Source: Bacillus infantis (GTDB lineage Bacteria > Bacillota > Bacilli > Bacillales > Cytobacillaceae). Taken from it: a stretch of DNA of 64,000 nt. Of the stretch, positions 41,416 to 50,025 are shown piece after piece. The notes beneath the pieces were generated by a model, which saw only the letters and a list, made by a program, of their open reading frames with translations, did not search any database and was not told where the DNA came from. Location: contig NZ_JAIVAP010000008.1 of NCBI RefSeq assembly GCF_020171945.1, positions 124,001 through 188,000 on the forward strand. The letters run 5' to 3'. Each line of letters begins with the position of its first letter. Within the stretch, counting starts at the first letter, position 1. The position numbers and the translations under genes were made by a program.

Positions 41416-43770
41416 ATGTTGACTTACCTGAAAAAGGCTTTTGGAGACACAAATGACCGGCGTCTCAAAGCATACATTAAAATAGTAGAACAAATAAATA
41501 ATATTGAAGACCAGTTCATCTCCCTTACGGATGAGGAACTGAAGGCTAAAACAGAAGAATTCAAAAGCAGGCTTCAGGATGGAGCTTCTATAGATGATAT
41601 CAAAACTGAAGCTTTCGCAGCAGTAAGAGAAGCTGCTAAGCGTGTCTTGAATATGCGCCATTTTGACGTACAGCTTGCCGGCGGGCTTGTCCTGACAGAC
41701 GGCAATATTGCAGAGATGGCAACAGGAGAAGGAAAGACACTGGTTGCTTCCCTTCCCAGCTATTTGAGGGCCCTTGAAGGAAAAGGTGTCCATGTCATTA
41801 CCGTCAATGACTATCTGGCAAAGAGGGACAGGGAGATAATCGGGAAGGTCCACGAATTCCTTGGCCTTACAGTTGGACTGAACCTTCCGATGATGGACCC
41901 TCTTGACAAGAAGAAAGCCTATCAGGCAGACATCACTTATGGGGTCGGAACAGAATTTGGATTCGATTATTTAAGAGATAATATGGCAAGCAGCCCACAG
42001 GAAAAAGTTCAGAGGCCATACCACTTCGCCATCATTGATGAAGTGGACAGCGTCTTGATTGATGAGGCGAAAACACCTTTGATCATTGCAGGAAAGATGC
42101 AGTCCGGCCAGGAGCTGCGCCATATTGCGGCAAGGCTGGCTTCACGCTTCCAGCAGGATGAAGATTATCTCTTAGATGAAGAAACAAAAGTAACAAGCCT
42201 GACAGATAAAGGAATTGAAAAGGTCGAGAAAGCCTTCGATGTCGATAATCTTTATGACTTGGAGCATCAAATGCTCTACCATTATGTGATCCAGGCTGTA
42301 AGGGCCCGGGTTTTATTTAAAAGAGATGTAGACTATATCGTAAAAGACGGCAAAATCATGCTGGTCGATATGTTTACCGGAAGAATAATGGAAGGCCGCA
42401 CACTAAGCGACGGCCTCCATCAAGCGATAGAAGCAAAAGAAAAAGTGGCCATTACAGAAGAAAACAAAACGCAGGCTTCTGTAACCATCCAAAACTATTT
42501 CCGCATGTATCCGGCCTTATCAGGGATGACCGGTACAGCCAAAACAGAAGAAAAAGAATTCCAGCAGGTATACGGGATGCAGGTGATCCAGGTACCTACC
42601 AACCGCCCGAAAATCAGGGCTGATCATGCAGATAAAGTTTTCAATACAACGAAAGACAAATATACAGCGGTGACTGCTGAGGTAAAAGAACGACATAAAA
42701 AAGGACAGCCTGTCCTGATTGGGACAACCTCCATCCTTCAATCAGAGGAAGTTGCAAAATACCTTTCTGAAGCCGGACTCAGCTTTGAGCTTTTAAATGC
42801 CAAAAGCGTGGAACAGGAGGTTGAGCTGATTTCAGCTGCCGGAACAAAAGGGCATATTACCATCGCCACCAATATGGCCGGCCGCGGGACTGATATTCTG
42901 CTCGGCGAGGGTGTGGAGCAATTGGGAGGCCTGCATGTCATCGGCACAGAGCGCCATGAAAGCCGCAGGATTGATAACCAGCTGAAAGGCCGTTCAGGAC
43001 GCCAGGGAGACCCGGGATCATCTCAATTCTTTATATCCCTTGAAGACGATATGTTCCGCCGCTTTGCAGCCGAAGATATCAAGAAGCTAAAGAAAAAACT
43101 CACCTTTGATTCCGAAGGGCTGATTACCTACAAAGATATCCATGAATTTGTTGACCGTATCCAGCGGATAGTAGAAGGCGCAAACTATTCAATGAGGGAA
43201 TTCAACCTTAAGCTCGATGATGTGATCAATGAACAGAGAAATATCATTTATACATTACGAAATAGAATAATAGAAGATAAGGACTTGGCAGGCATCATTA
43301 TCTCATCGGCAGAAAGCACGGTGGAAAACGAGACAGCTGCCATCTGCAGTCCTGAAATAGATTCAGAGGAATGGAAAACAGACCATCTTAAGCAGGTATT
43401 GAGCGAAGTTCTTTTTAATCAAAATATTGATTTCCCTGATCCTGTTCTTGGCTTGAAGGATATAAAGGAGTCCCTGAAGGAGCCGATCAGCCTTTACACA
43501 GAGTATGTCCGCACTCAGGCTGAACAGAACAGCCAGGCCTTTGGCCAGACCCTTAAAGGGTATATGACAGCGATTGTTGATTATAATTGGGTGCAGCATA
43601 TCGAATCTATGACAAGGATGAAAGAAGGGATCGGACTCCGGGCCTATCAGCAGGAGGATCCGATGAGGCTGTACCAGAATGACGGCCTTGAGCTCTTCAC
43701 AATGACTTATCATAAAATCGAAAAAGATATTGCGATTTCTGCAGCCAACTATTTCAGAAGTATGCAATAA
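41416..43770 (+). CDS. secA2: accessory preprotein translocase ATPase SecA2
   Basis: The 784-residue SecA paralogue has Walker A MATGEGKTLVASLPSYL, DEVD box (IIDEVDSVLIDEAKTPL), the GTDILLGEGVEQLGGLHVI helicase motif and RSGRQGDPGSSQFFISLEDD. It lacks the C-terminal cysteine tail of housekeeping SecA, as SecA2 proteins often do. It is followed after 15 bp by slaP. In B. anthracis this pair secretes the S-layer proteins Sap and EA1. ATG 41416 follows GGGAG; the frame is open to 41395. Confidence 0.94.
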   Translation: MLTYLKKAFGDTNDRRLKAYIKIVEQINNIEDQFISLTDEELKAKTEEFKSRLQDGASIDDIKTEAFAAVREAAKRVLNMRHFDVQLAGGLVLTDGNIAEMATGEGKTLVASLPSYLRALEGKGVHVITVNDYLAKRDREIIGKVHEFLGLTVGLNLPMMDPLDKKKAYQADITYGVGTEFGFDYLRDNMASSPQEKVQRPYHFAIIDEVDSVLIDEAKTPLIIAGKMQSGQELRHIAARLASRFQQDEDYLLDEETKVTSLTDKGIEKVEKAFDVDNLYDLEHQMLYHYVIQAVRARVLFKRDVDYIVKDGKIMLVDMFTGRIMEGRTLSDGLHQAIEAKEKVAITEENKTQASVTIQNYFRMYPALSGMTGTAKTEEKEFQQVYGMQVIQVPTNRPKIRADHADKVFNTTKDKYTAVTAEVKERHKKGQPVLIGTTSILQSEEVAKYLSEAGLSFELLNAKSVEQEVELISAAGTKGHITIATNMAGRGTDILLGEGVEQLGGLHVIGTERHESRRIDNQLKGRSGRQGDPGSSQFFISLEDDMFRRFAAEDIKKLKKKLTFDSEGLITYKDIHEFVDRIQRIVEGANYSMREFNLKLDDVINEQRNIIYTLRNRIIEDKDLAGIIISSAESTVENETAAICSPEIDSEEWKTDHLKQVLSEVLFNQNIDFPDPVLGLKDIKESLKEPISLYTEYVRTQAEQNSQAFGQTLKGYMTAIVDYNWVQHIESMTRMKEGIGLRAYQQEDPMRLYQNDGLELFTMTYHKIEKDIAISAANYFRSMQ

Positions 43771-43785
43771 AGGGGAGTTTTAACC

Positions 43786-44676
43786 ATGTTTTCAATATTC
43801 CAGCGGAAAGAGAATAACAAAATGAAGAACAGCGGTAAAGATGCTGCCATTTCGGCAAAGGACCTGCTTGATGTAACAGAGGAAGGCAGCGAAGCTGAGG
43901 TCAATACCTCCCTCTCCCTCCATCCGGCCTGGAACCTGCCAATGGAGCAGCAGTACGTATTCCGTTTTCTTCATAACGAGCTGAGCCCATTGCAGCCAAA
44001 CCAGATTTCAATTGCTGGAACAGATCTCGAAAAGGGTGCCAGCGGCATTGAAGTGACGGCTTTTGTCAGGAACAGCTTAAATAAGAAGATTACTTTTGGA
44101 AGCACTCCGCTGCTGCTTTTAGATGAGAATCAAAATCTTATCGCACGCCAGGTTTTCAATATGGAGGAAATTGGGGAACTGCCGGAAAAAAGCAGCCGTC
44201 CTTGGGTATTCCATTTCCCTAAGGAGACCATCCAGCAGGATGAGTTTAACGAAGAAAACTGGACATTGGCTTTTGAAATCAATAAACCGCATTCCCTCGA
44301 CCTGCATGAAAGCTGGCAGCAGGCACTGCCGAAAGAGCAGATTGATAAGCTGCAGCAGGTTGTCGAATCCATCGGAGCCCCAAATAAAGGGGAAGTTAAT
44401 TTTATGGGACTCCAGGCTCAATACCTTGAGGATGGCGGATTATCAGTTACCATTCTGATCCGCAACGGCACAGAACAGAATATGCATCTTGAGCACCTGC
44501 CGCTCACCGTACAGGATGCAGATGGGGAAGTAATTGCCGAGGGCGGCTTCGCCCTGTCTGACTTTGCCGTTCTCTCCAATACGACAAAACCATGGACGTT
44601 CCAATTCCCTGAATCACTTGTAAGGAAGAAGGATGCAGATTTGTCCAAATGGTCGATTGTGGTAAGCGGAGCATAA
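43786..44676 (+). CDS. slaP: accessory Sec S-layer assembly protein SlaP
   Basis: The 296-residue cytosolic protein (no signal peptide) has two similar halves, each with a VTAFVRNSLNKKITFGSTPL / VTILIRNGTEQNMHLEHLPL segment and a PWVFHFPKETI / PWTFQFPESLV segment. This is the SlaP family, found directly behind secA2 in S-layer-forming Bacillus. It helps SecA2 export S-layer and SLH proteins. The internal duplication is visible by eye. Confidence 0.9.
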   Translation: MFSIFQRKENNKMKNSGKDAAISAKDLLDVTEEGSEAEVNTSLSLHPAWNLPMEQQYVFRFLHNELSPLQPNQISIAGTDLEKGASGIEVTAFVRNSLNKKITFGSTPLLLLDENQNLIARQVFNMEEIGELPEKSSRPWVFHFPKETIQQDEFNEENWTLAFEINKPHSLDLHESWQQALPKEQIDKLQQVVESIGAPNKGEVNFMGLQAQYLEDGGLSVTILIRNGTEQNMHLEHLPLTVQDADGEVIAEGGFALSDFAVLSNTTKPWTFQFPESLVRKKDADLSKWSIVVSGA

Positions 44677-44678
44677 TA

Positions 44679-44718
44679 AAAAGGGCTAAATCACTAATAA
44701 GTGGTTTAGCCCTTTTTA
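44679..44718. terminator. bidirectional terminator slaP / repeat-protein gene
   Basis: AAAAAGGGCTAAAtCACT and AGTGgTTTAGCCCTTTTT form a long stem with A and T runs on both strands. Confidence 0.9.
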
Positions 44719-44732
44719 ATCTCTCTTTATTT

Positions 44733-46061
44733 TTAATCCGCAAAGTAAGGGTTCGTTCCCTTACTTTGTTCTTTCAGGTTATTAAAGCCATCCTTGTCGA
44801 GATCCTCGCTGCCATCCGGAATGCCATTGCTGTTTGTGTCCTTAATCAAAGGATTCAAATCCTTAGGGGAATATGCCGAAACATTCGTAATATCAATAAA
44901 GATGCTGCTGGAGCTGTGATAGACAATTTCAAATAAGTCAGTCAAGCCATCTCCATCAGTGTCAGCATGAAGAGGATTTGTCTTATAAGATCTGACTTCC
45001 AGGTAATCTGTTATCCCGTCTCCGTCTGTATCAGGATTAAAAGGATCAGTCCCCAGCCTATTTTCCTCTCTATCCGTTAATCCATCTCCATCACTGTCAT
45101 TTTCTTCTCTGATTGGAGCTGGTGCTGAAAACTTTAATTCAATCAGGCTTTCCATAAAGGATGATACCTCATCATTATCACTTTTGCTGATAAGTGCTTT
45201 ATTCAAGATTAAAAGGGTGCCCCATCCGAAAGAATGCTTATATTCCTGCGTTTGATTAATTTCATCGTTCCCAAGGATATACTCATGCTCGAATTCCTTT
45301 GTCGTCTGATCATCAATTGCAATTGATTGGTAGATTTTAATAATTGTATTGGTGGCATCTTTTATTATTTGAATAATGTTGGAGGTGTTTGCTTTTACTT
45401 TTCCTTCCTTCTTGTCCTGTTCAACGTTCTTTCCTGAAGCCTCAACAGATTGAGATTGTTCCAATTCGGCATTGCCAGAAGTCACTGCAGCCTGGGATTC
45501 CTTAACATTAACCTCTGTCTTTTGCTGTTGAGAGTTTGCCTGATCTCCCAGTTTGCCCTCCTGCTTAGTCTTTATTGCGGCAGATTGCTCCTGTTCCGCG
45601 AAATCCGTACTTTCATCCGTCCGGATAGATTGATCCTGTTCAGTTTTGATGGCCGTATTCTGTTCCTGCTTTTTTTCATTAACCTTCTGAGATTGACTCG
45701 ATTCTAAAGAAGCATCCTGCTCTTGTTCAGAATCCAGTTTATCTGCACCAGTTACTTTTTGATTTTGTGTCGCAGTGATTTCTGTTGTCTGATCTTGCTT
45801 TACTGGCTGACCTGCTGAGCTTCCTGATTGATTTCCACTATTATCTGTTTCAGAATCCTGTTCCTGGACGATGTCCTCTGCCGTGCCGCCAGTTGATACA
45901 CTCTGTCCCTGAGTGACACTGCTTTCAGCCTTTTGTTCCTGCTTAATATTTTCGGAAGAGGATTGGCTTGATGATTCCTGCGCCCAGACACCAGTACTCC
46001 CAAATAGTAAAAATTGAATTGTAACTGCAGCTGCTATTATCCTTTTAAACAAAACCTTCAC
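44733..46061 (-). CDS. secreted Q-rich repeat protein with TSP3 calcium-binding tail
   Basis: The 442-residue protein has a signal peptide (to about VWAQE, residue 29) and then about 200 residues with regularly spaced QxQ pairs ([42 protein letters not shown]), like the neighbouring repeat protein but less regular. A middle segment (about 245-330) is non-repetitive. The C-terminus has thrombospondin-type-3 calcium-binding repeats: [65 protein letters not shown]. The start is GTG with a weak site. It is second in a probable two-gene unit; it could be a minor, anchoring or nucleating partner. Confidence 0.75.
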   Translation of the reverse strand: MKVLFKRIIAAAVTIQFLLFGSTGVWAQESSSQSSSENIKQEQKAESSVTQGQSVSTGGTAEDIVQEQDSETDNSGNQSGSSAGQPVKQDQTTEITATQNQKVTGADKLDSEQEQDASLESSQSQKVNEKKQEQNTAIKTEQDQSIRTDESTDFAEQEQSAAIKTKQEGKLGDQANSQQQKTEVNVKESQAAVTSGNAELEQSQSVEASGKNVEQDKKEGKVKANTSNIIQIIKDATNTIIKIYQSIAIDDQTTKEFEHEYILGNDEINQTQEYKHSFGWGTLLILNKALISKSDNDEVSSFMESLIELKFSAPAPIREENDSDGDGLTDREENRLGTDPFNPDTDGDGITDYLEVRSYKTNPLHADTDGDGLTDLFEIVYHSSSSIFIDITNVSAYSPKDLNPLIKDTNSNGIPDGSEDLDKDGFNNLKEQSKGTNPYFAD

Positions 46062-46118
46062 ATCCCAACTCTCGAAGTCTTTTAAAAATAAACAAGGATT
46101 ATCTCAAATTTAAAGCCA

Positions 46119-46149
46119 ATCCACCTTCTTATCAGATAAGAAGGTGGAT
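46119..46149 (-). terminator. intercistronic hairpin between the two repeat-protein genes
   Basis: Perfect 14-bp arms (46119-46132 with 46136-46149) and a three-base loop, but no T run. It may be a partial terminator or a 3' stabiliser that makes the first gene's transcript more abundant. Confidence 0.6.
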
Positions 46150-46159
46150 CCTGCTTCAC

Positions 46160-48328
46160 TTAGTTAGCTGACTGTCTTTGAACAACCGTTGAGGAAGAAT
46201 TTTGGCTTTGGCTTATGTTAGACCCGCTTGCACTTTGCTCCTGTCTGGTGCGGTTACGGTTTCTTTGATCCTGTTTGTTATTTCTTCCCTCAGAGTTTTG
46301 AGAGACTTTTGTTGTATTGGATGAATTTTGATTTTGTTCAATATTGCTGCCTGCCGCTGCAGAGCTCTGTTCTGTCTCATTTTTGACGGATTGCTCCTGA
46401 TCATTGCCGCTGCCATGTGCTTCCTGGCTTAGGTCGATATTGCTGTCAGAATTTTGGTTCTGATTGATTCCAGTACCAGCACCAACAGTAGTCTGTGTTG
46501 TATCGGAATCGACATCCTGCTCCTGATCATTGCCTCGGCCACCTGCTTCCTGCTCCAGCTCTACATCAGTATCTGCTTCCTGGCTCTGGCCGATCAATCC
46601 GCCAATTGCTCCCGCTGACTGCTCTGTGTCCACATCTGCATCCTGGCCCTGATCATTATTTTTGCCGTATGCTTCCTGCTCCAGCTCAACATCAGTATCT
46701 GAATCCTGCTCTTGGCCGATCAATACGCCAATTGCTCCCGCTGACTGCTCTGTGTCCACATCTGCATCCTGGTCCTGATCATTATTTTTGCCGTATGCTT
46801 CCTGATCAAGGTCAACATCCGTATCTGCTTCCTGGTCCTGGCCGATCAGTACGCCAATTGCTCCGGATGACTGCTCTGTGTCCACATCTGCATCCTGGTC
46901 CTGATCATTATTTTTGCCGTATGCTTCCTGATCAAGGTCAACATCCGTCTCTGAATCCTGCTCCTGGCCGATAAGCACACCAATTGCTCCCGCTGATTGA
47001 TCCGTATCCGTTTCAGCATCCTGGTCCTGATCGTTTAGCAGGCCGTCTGCTTCCTGCTCCAATTCAACTTCACTATCAGAATCCTGCTCCTGGCCGATGA
47101 TTATGCCAATTGCTCCGGCTGATTGATCCGTATCCGTTTCAGCATCCTGGTCCTGATCGTTTAGCAGGCCGTCTGCTTCCTGCTCCAATTTAACTTCACT
47201 ATCAGAATCCTGCTCCTGGCCGATGATTATGCCAATTGCTCCGGCTGATTGGTCAGTATCAGTTTTTCCATCCTGGTCCTGATTGTTCAAATCACCATAA
47301 GCTCCCTGCTCCAGCTCTACATCAGCATCTGAATCCTGCTCCTGGCCGATGAGACCTCCGATTGCTCCTGCGGATTGGTCAGTGTCATTGTCTGCATCCT
47401 GCTCTTGATTATTCCAGCTGCCATATCCGGTCTGCCCAGAACTTGTGCTGCTGTCTGCATCCTGGTCCTGGCCAATTACTGCGCCAATCGCACCGGCTGA
47501 CTGGTCTGTATCATTATCAGAGTCCTGGTCCTGGTAATTGCCAGCTCCCTCAGTATCCTGATACTGATAACCTTCGCTGTCAGCATCCTGCTCTTGACCG
47601 ATAAGACCCCCGATCGCTCCAGCAGATTGCTCAGTGTCATTGTCTGCATCCTGATTCTGGCCATTCCAGCCTCCATAGCCATATTGCTCGGAAACGTTGC
47701 TGTTATCTGCATCCTGGTCCTGGCCAATTCCGATGCCTGCTGCACCTGATGCCTGATCAGTTTCATTATTTGAATTCTGGTTTTGGGAGTTTCCAAATCC
47801 TCCTGTTTCTTGATACTGATCACTAAAATTGTCATTATCCTGGAACTGGTCGAGGCCTATCCCTAGCCCATCCGCAGACTGCCTGGTTGAATTGTCAGCG
47901 TCCTGATTCTGTTTTAAATATTTGCCCCATGCGTATTGATCTCCCCAGTGTTCGTTATCACTTTTCTGCTTTTGGGAAATTAGCCCTCCAAAAGCTGACG
48001 AAGTTTGTACTGTTCGTTTTCCTACATCCTGGTTCTGTCTGACTCTACGACCTTCTGCCTCTTGATTTATATCGGTATAGTTGTCTCTTTCAGTATACTG
48101 CCACACGAATTTAGAATTTTTAATGCTCTGATCTAAGTATGAAAACTCTTTATAGTTTTGCTTTTGTTCCATATTGGTTCCATCTGCATGGTGTGTCAAA
48201 TAATCTCTTGAATCTACATTATATTTTTGCTTCACATTACTGCTGCTCGCAGAAGCTGCCCCGCCTCCAATTACAGAAGCAAGGATGAAACTAGTGCTTA
48301 ATACCTTTAGAAATCTACCTTTTTTCAT
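46160..48328 (-). CDS. secreted curlin-like Q/G/D repeat protein
   Basis: The 722-residue protein has a signal peptide (MKKGRFLKVLSTSFILASVI, then GGGAASAS) and is otherwise almost entirely repeats. A 42-residue unit has two 21-residue halves: A (xTDQSAGAIGxxIGQEQDxD) and B (LxQEAxGxxNDQDQDxDxDT-like). About 15 A halves alternate with B halves. Q, G, N and hydrophobic spacing recalls the curlin repeat (S-x5-Q-x-G-x2-N-x-A-x3-Q) of CsgA, so a beta-solenoid, possibly amyloid, is likely; aspartates could bind calcium. GGAGG precedes ATG 48328. No SLH or LPXTG anchor is present. Confidence 0.8.
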   Translation of the reverse strand: MKKGRFLKVLSTSFILASVIGGGAASASSSNVKQKYNVDSRDYLTHHADGTNMEQKQNYKEFSYLDQSIKNSKFVWQYTERDNYTDINQEAEGRRVRQNQDVGKRTVQTSSAFGGLISQKQKSDNEHWGDQYAWGKYLKQNQDADNSTRQSADGLGIGLDQFQDNDNFSDQYQETGGFGNSQNQNSNNETDQASGAAGIGIGQDQDADNSNVSEQYGYGGWNGQNQDADNDTEQSAGAIGGLIGQEQDADSEGYQYQDTEGAGNYQDQDSDNDTDQSAGAIGAVIGQDQDADSSTSSGQTGYGSWNNQEQDADNDTDQSAGAIGGLIGQEQDSDADVELEQGAYGDLNNQDQDGKTDTDQSAGAIGIIIGQEQDSDSEVKLEQEADGLLNDQDQDAETDTDQSAGAIGIIIGQEQDSDSEVELEQEADGLLNDQDQDAETDTDQSAGAIGVLIGQEQDSETDVDLDQEAYGKNNDQDQDADVDTEQSSGAIGVLIGQDQEADTDVDLDQEAYGKNNDQDQDADVDTEQSAGAIGVLIGQEQDSDTDVELEQEAYGKNNDQGQDADVDTEQSAGAIGGLIGQSQEADTDVELEQEAGGRGNDQEQDVDSDTTQTTVGAGTGINQNQNSDSNIDLSQEAHGSGNDQEQSVKNETEQSSAAAGSNIEQNQNSSNTTKVSQNSEGRNNKQDQRNRNRTRQEQSASGSNISQSQNSSSTVVQRQSAN
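46590..47890. repeat. 126-bp tandem repeat block inside the curlin-like gene
   Basis: DNA-level tandem repeats of about 126 bp encode the 42-residue units. The copies around 46600-47250 are nearly identical (long identical runs around 46740-46800 and 46860-46920; again at 46990-47060 and 47120-47190), which suggests recent duplication or gene conversion and likely copy-number variation between strains. Flanking copies are more diverged. Confidence 0.85.
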
Positions 48329-48648
48329 TTTATTACCTCCAAAAGTAATATTTTCCACAAGTTTAGTATAGTGGAGGCAGATTTCTTTGAAAAAGTCCAT
48401 TTTGGGTCAAAATACTTTATAAAGAACGTTTTTGTTGGCTATATTGCCACTTTCCTATTGTTTTCTTAGTTTCTCATATTTTATTTAGAACATATTGTTC
48501 ATTATTATGAACTTATTCACCGAAATAAAAAGGACCACCCTTTGTGCCGTAAATGAATGACAATTTTTCACATCTAACCTCTAGTCTTTAACGACCATAT
48601 TTGCTATTCTAATAGTTAGGTTTTATATTATCCTTGGAGGTAGACAGC
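48329..48648. promoter_or_regulatory. divergent control region, repeat protein / LCP ligase
   Basis: A 320-bp AT-rich gap between two outward-reading envelope genes. A GAACA-TAT-TGTTC dyad at 48488-48500 is followed by a further GAAC at 48509-48512. The central spacing of five bases does not fit LexA (four). No assured promoter was picked. Confidence 0.4.
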
Positions 48649-49578
48649 TTGGCCAGACCAACTAAAAAGAAGAAAAGAACATGGCTTCGAATAACTGGAA
48701 TTGTTTTATTTCTATTAATTGCTGGTGCCGGTGCGTACGGTTTTACAGTTTATAAATCATTGACAGATGCAGTCGAGACGATGCATGAGCCAATTGAGCG
48801 AACGAAATCCGAAAAGCGGGAAGAAGTAATCACCCTTGAGAAAAGAGACCCTTTTTCAGTCCTTATGCTCGGAGTTGATGAACGCGAAGGTGACAAAGGA
48901 AGATCTGACACGATGATTGTTCTCACTGTAAATCCGGAAAAAAATTCCGTTAAAATGCTCAGCATCCCAAGGGATACCAGGACAGAAATTATCGGCAGGG
49001 GCACTGTGGACAAAATTAACCATGCATATGCTTTCGGCGGGATTGAAATGTCGATGGATACGGTTGAAAACTTCCTTGATATCCCTATTGATTATTATAT
49101 GAAGGTCAATATGGAAGGCTTTAAAGATATAGTAGATGCAGTTGGCGGTATTACCGTCAATAATGATCTGGATTTTACATCCGGCGGGGTTCAATTCCCA
49201 AAGGGGCAAATCACTCTTGATGGTGAAAAAGCTCTTATATATACACGGATGCGCTATGAAGATCCAAGAGGGGATTTCGGGCGGCAGATCCGGCAAAGGC
49301 AAATTATCCAAGGAGTCATTGATAAAGGCGCAAGCGTTTCATCTCTGACGAAGTTCGATGATATATTTGAAGCACTAGGCAAAAATATAAAAACCAATGT
49401 AACCTTTAGTGAAATGGTAGATATACAAAAGCATTATAAATCGGCCGGCAAAAATATCGAACAAATGTCAATTGACGGTACTGGAAAAAGGATTGATGAT
49501 ATTTGGTATCTTTTAGTGAGCGATGAAGAGCAGCAAAGAATCCAAACAGAAATGAAAGATCATCTTTCTGTACAATAA
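48649..49578 (+). CDS. LytR-CpsA-Psr (LCP) cell-wall glycopolymer ligase
   Basis: The 309-residue protein has a basic N-terminus, a membrane segment (about 12-34) and an extracellular LCP domain (DPFSVLMLGVDEREGDKGRS; VKMLSIPRDTRTEIIGRG; KINHAYAFGGIEMSMDTVEN; LIYTRMRYEDPRGDFGRQIR). It catalyses transfer of a lipid-linked polymer to peptidoglycan. TTG 48649 is 8 bp after GGAGG; another TTG at 48634 overlaps the site and is rejected. It is a second LCP paralogue in this window, divergent from the curlin-like gene. Confidence 0.92.
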   Translation: MARPTKKKKRTWLRITGIVLFLLIAGAGAYGFTVYKSLTDAVETMHEPIERTKSEKREEVITLEKRDPFSVLMLGVDEREGDKGRSDTMIVLTVNPEKNSVKMLSIPRDTRTEIIGRGTVDKINHAYAFGGIEMSMDTVENFLDIPIDYYMKVNMEGFKDIVDAVGGITVNNDLDFTSGGVQFPKGQITLDGEKALIYTRMRYEDPRGDFGRQIRQRQIIQGVIDKGASVSSLTKFDDIFEALGKNIKTNVTFSEMVDIQKHYKSAGKNIEQMSIDGTGKRIDDIWYLLVSDEEQQRIQTEMKDHLSVQ

Positions 49579-49618
49579 AAAAATGCAGTCCAGCTATGGC
49601 TTGGACTGCATTTTTTAT
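49579..49618. terminator. bidirectional terminator after the LCP gene
   Basis: AAAATGCAGTCCA and TGGACTGCATTTTTT-type arms (49580-49591 with 49602-49616) with T runs on both strands; the minus-strand small gene ends inside it. Confidence 0.85.
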
Positions 49619-49749
49619 TTTTCCTTCAAAAGGAACATAAGCTGCTCCTTTATTTCTTCCATAAGCTCACCAACAGTCAATTTCTGTTCTTGCTCTGCCT
49701 TTTGCAGTGCGAATTCAAGAACCTGCCCAAACTGCTCTTCTTTTTTCAT
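49615..49749 (-). CDS. 44-residue helical small protein
   Basis: ATG 49749 follows an AAAGGAT site. The product MKKEEQFGQVLEFALQKAEQ continues with a KLTVGELMEEIKEQLMFLL helix and ends KEK; it is acidic, amphipathic and lacks a signal. It resembles small anti-repressor-type or kinase-inhibitor-type helical proteins in size, but no family was recognised. It converges on the LCP gene and shares its terminator. Confidence 0.5.
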   Translation of the reverse strand: MKKEEQFGQVLEFALQKAEQEQKLTVGELMEEIKEQLMFLLKEK

Positions 49750-49923
49750 CTGTTATATCCTTTTCCTATCATTTTTGTTCTTGATAAAGAATCTTATTAA
49801 CAATATACTAAATTTGTAAAATATTGTCTATACTGATTTAGTAAATTAATTTAATACATTATTAAAATTACAATAATCATAACAAAACAAAATAACAGGA
49901 AGATGTAAAAAAGATTCCAATTT

Positions 49924-50010
49924 GGTGACAGGTACCCCCCGAAATATGTCGAATACATCCAGCGTAACACCAAAGTAGAAGATATATAGATGGATGTTGC
50001 CTGACACCAG
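49924..50010. repeat. REP-like degenerate inverted repeat
   Basis: GGTGACAGGTACCCCCC at the left and TGTTGCCTGACACC at the right are imperfect inverted copies of the GGTGCCTGGCAC-type motif also found at 38645, 54820 and 58038. The inside contains a GTCGAATACATCC / GGATG remnant. It is intergenic, with no ORF. Confidence 0.6.
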
Positions 50011-50025
50011 GGGCACTCCCCTGAA

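Noticed and set aside
46495-46974. 159-codon plus-strand ORF
   Set aside because: It is the antisense shadow of the curlin-like repeats and is itself a low-complexity repeat with no ribosome-binding site.
48488-48500. LexA/DinR box
   Set aside because: The half sites are five bases apart instead of four and the flanks do not fit CGAAC...GTTCG.
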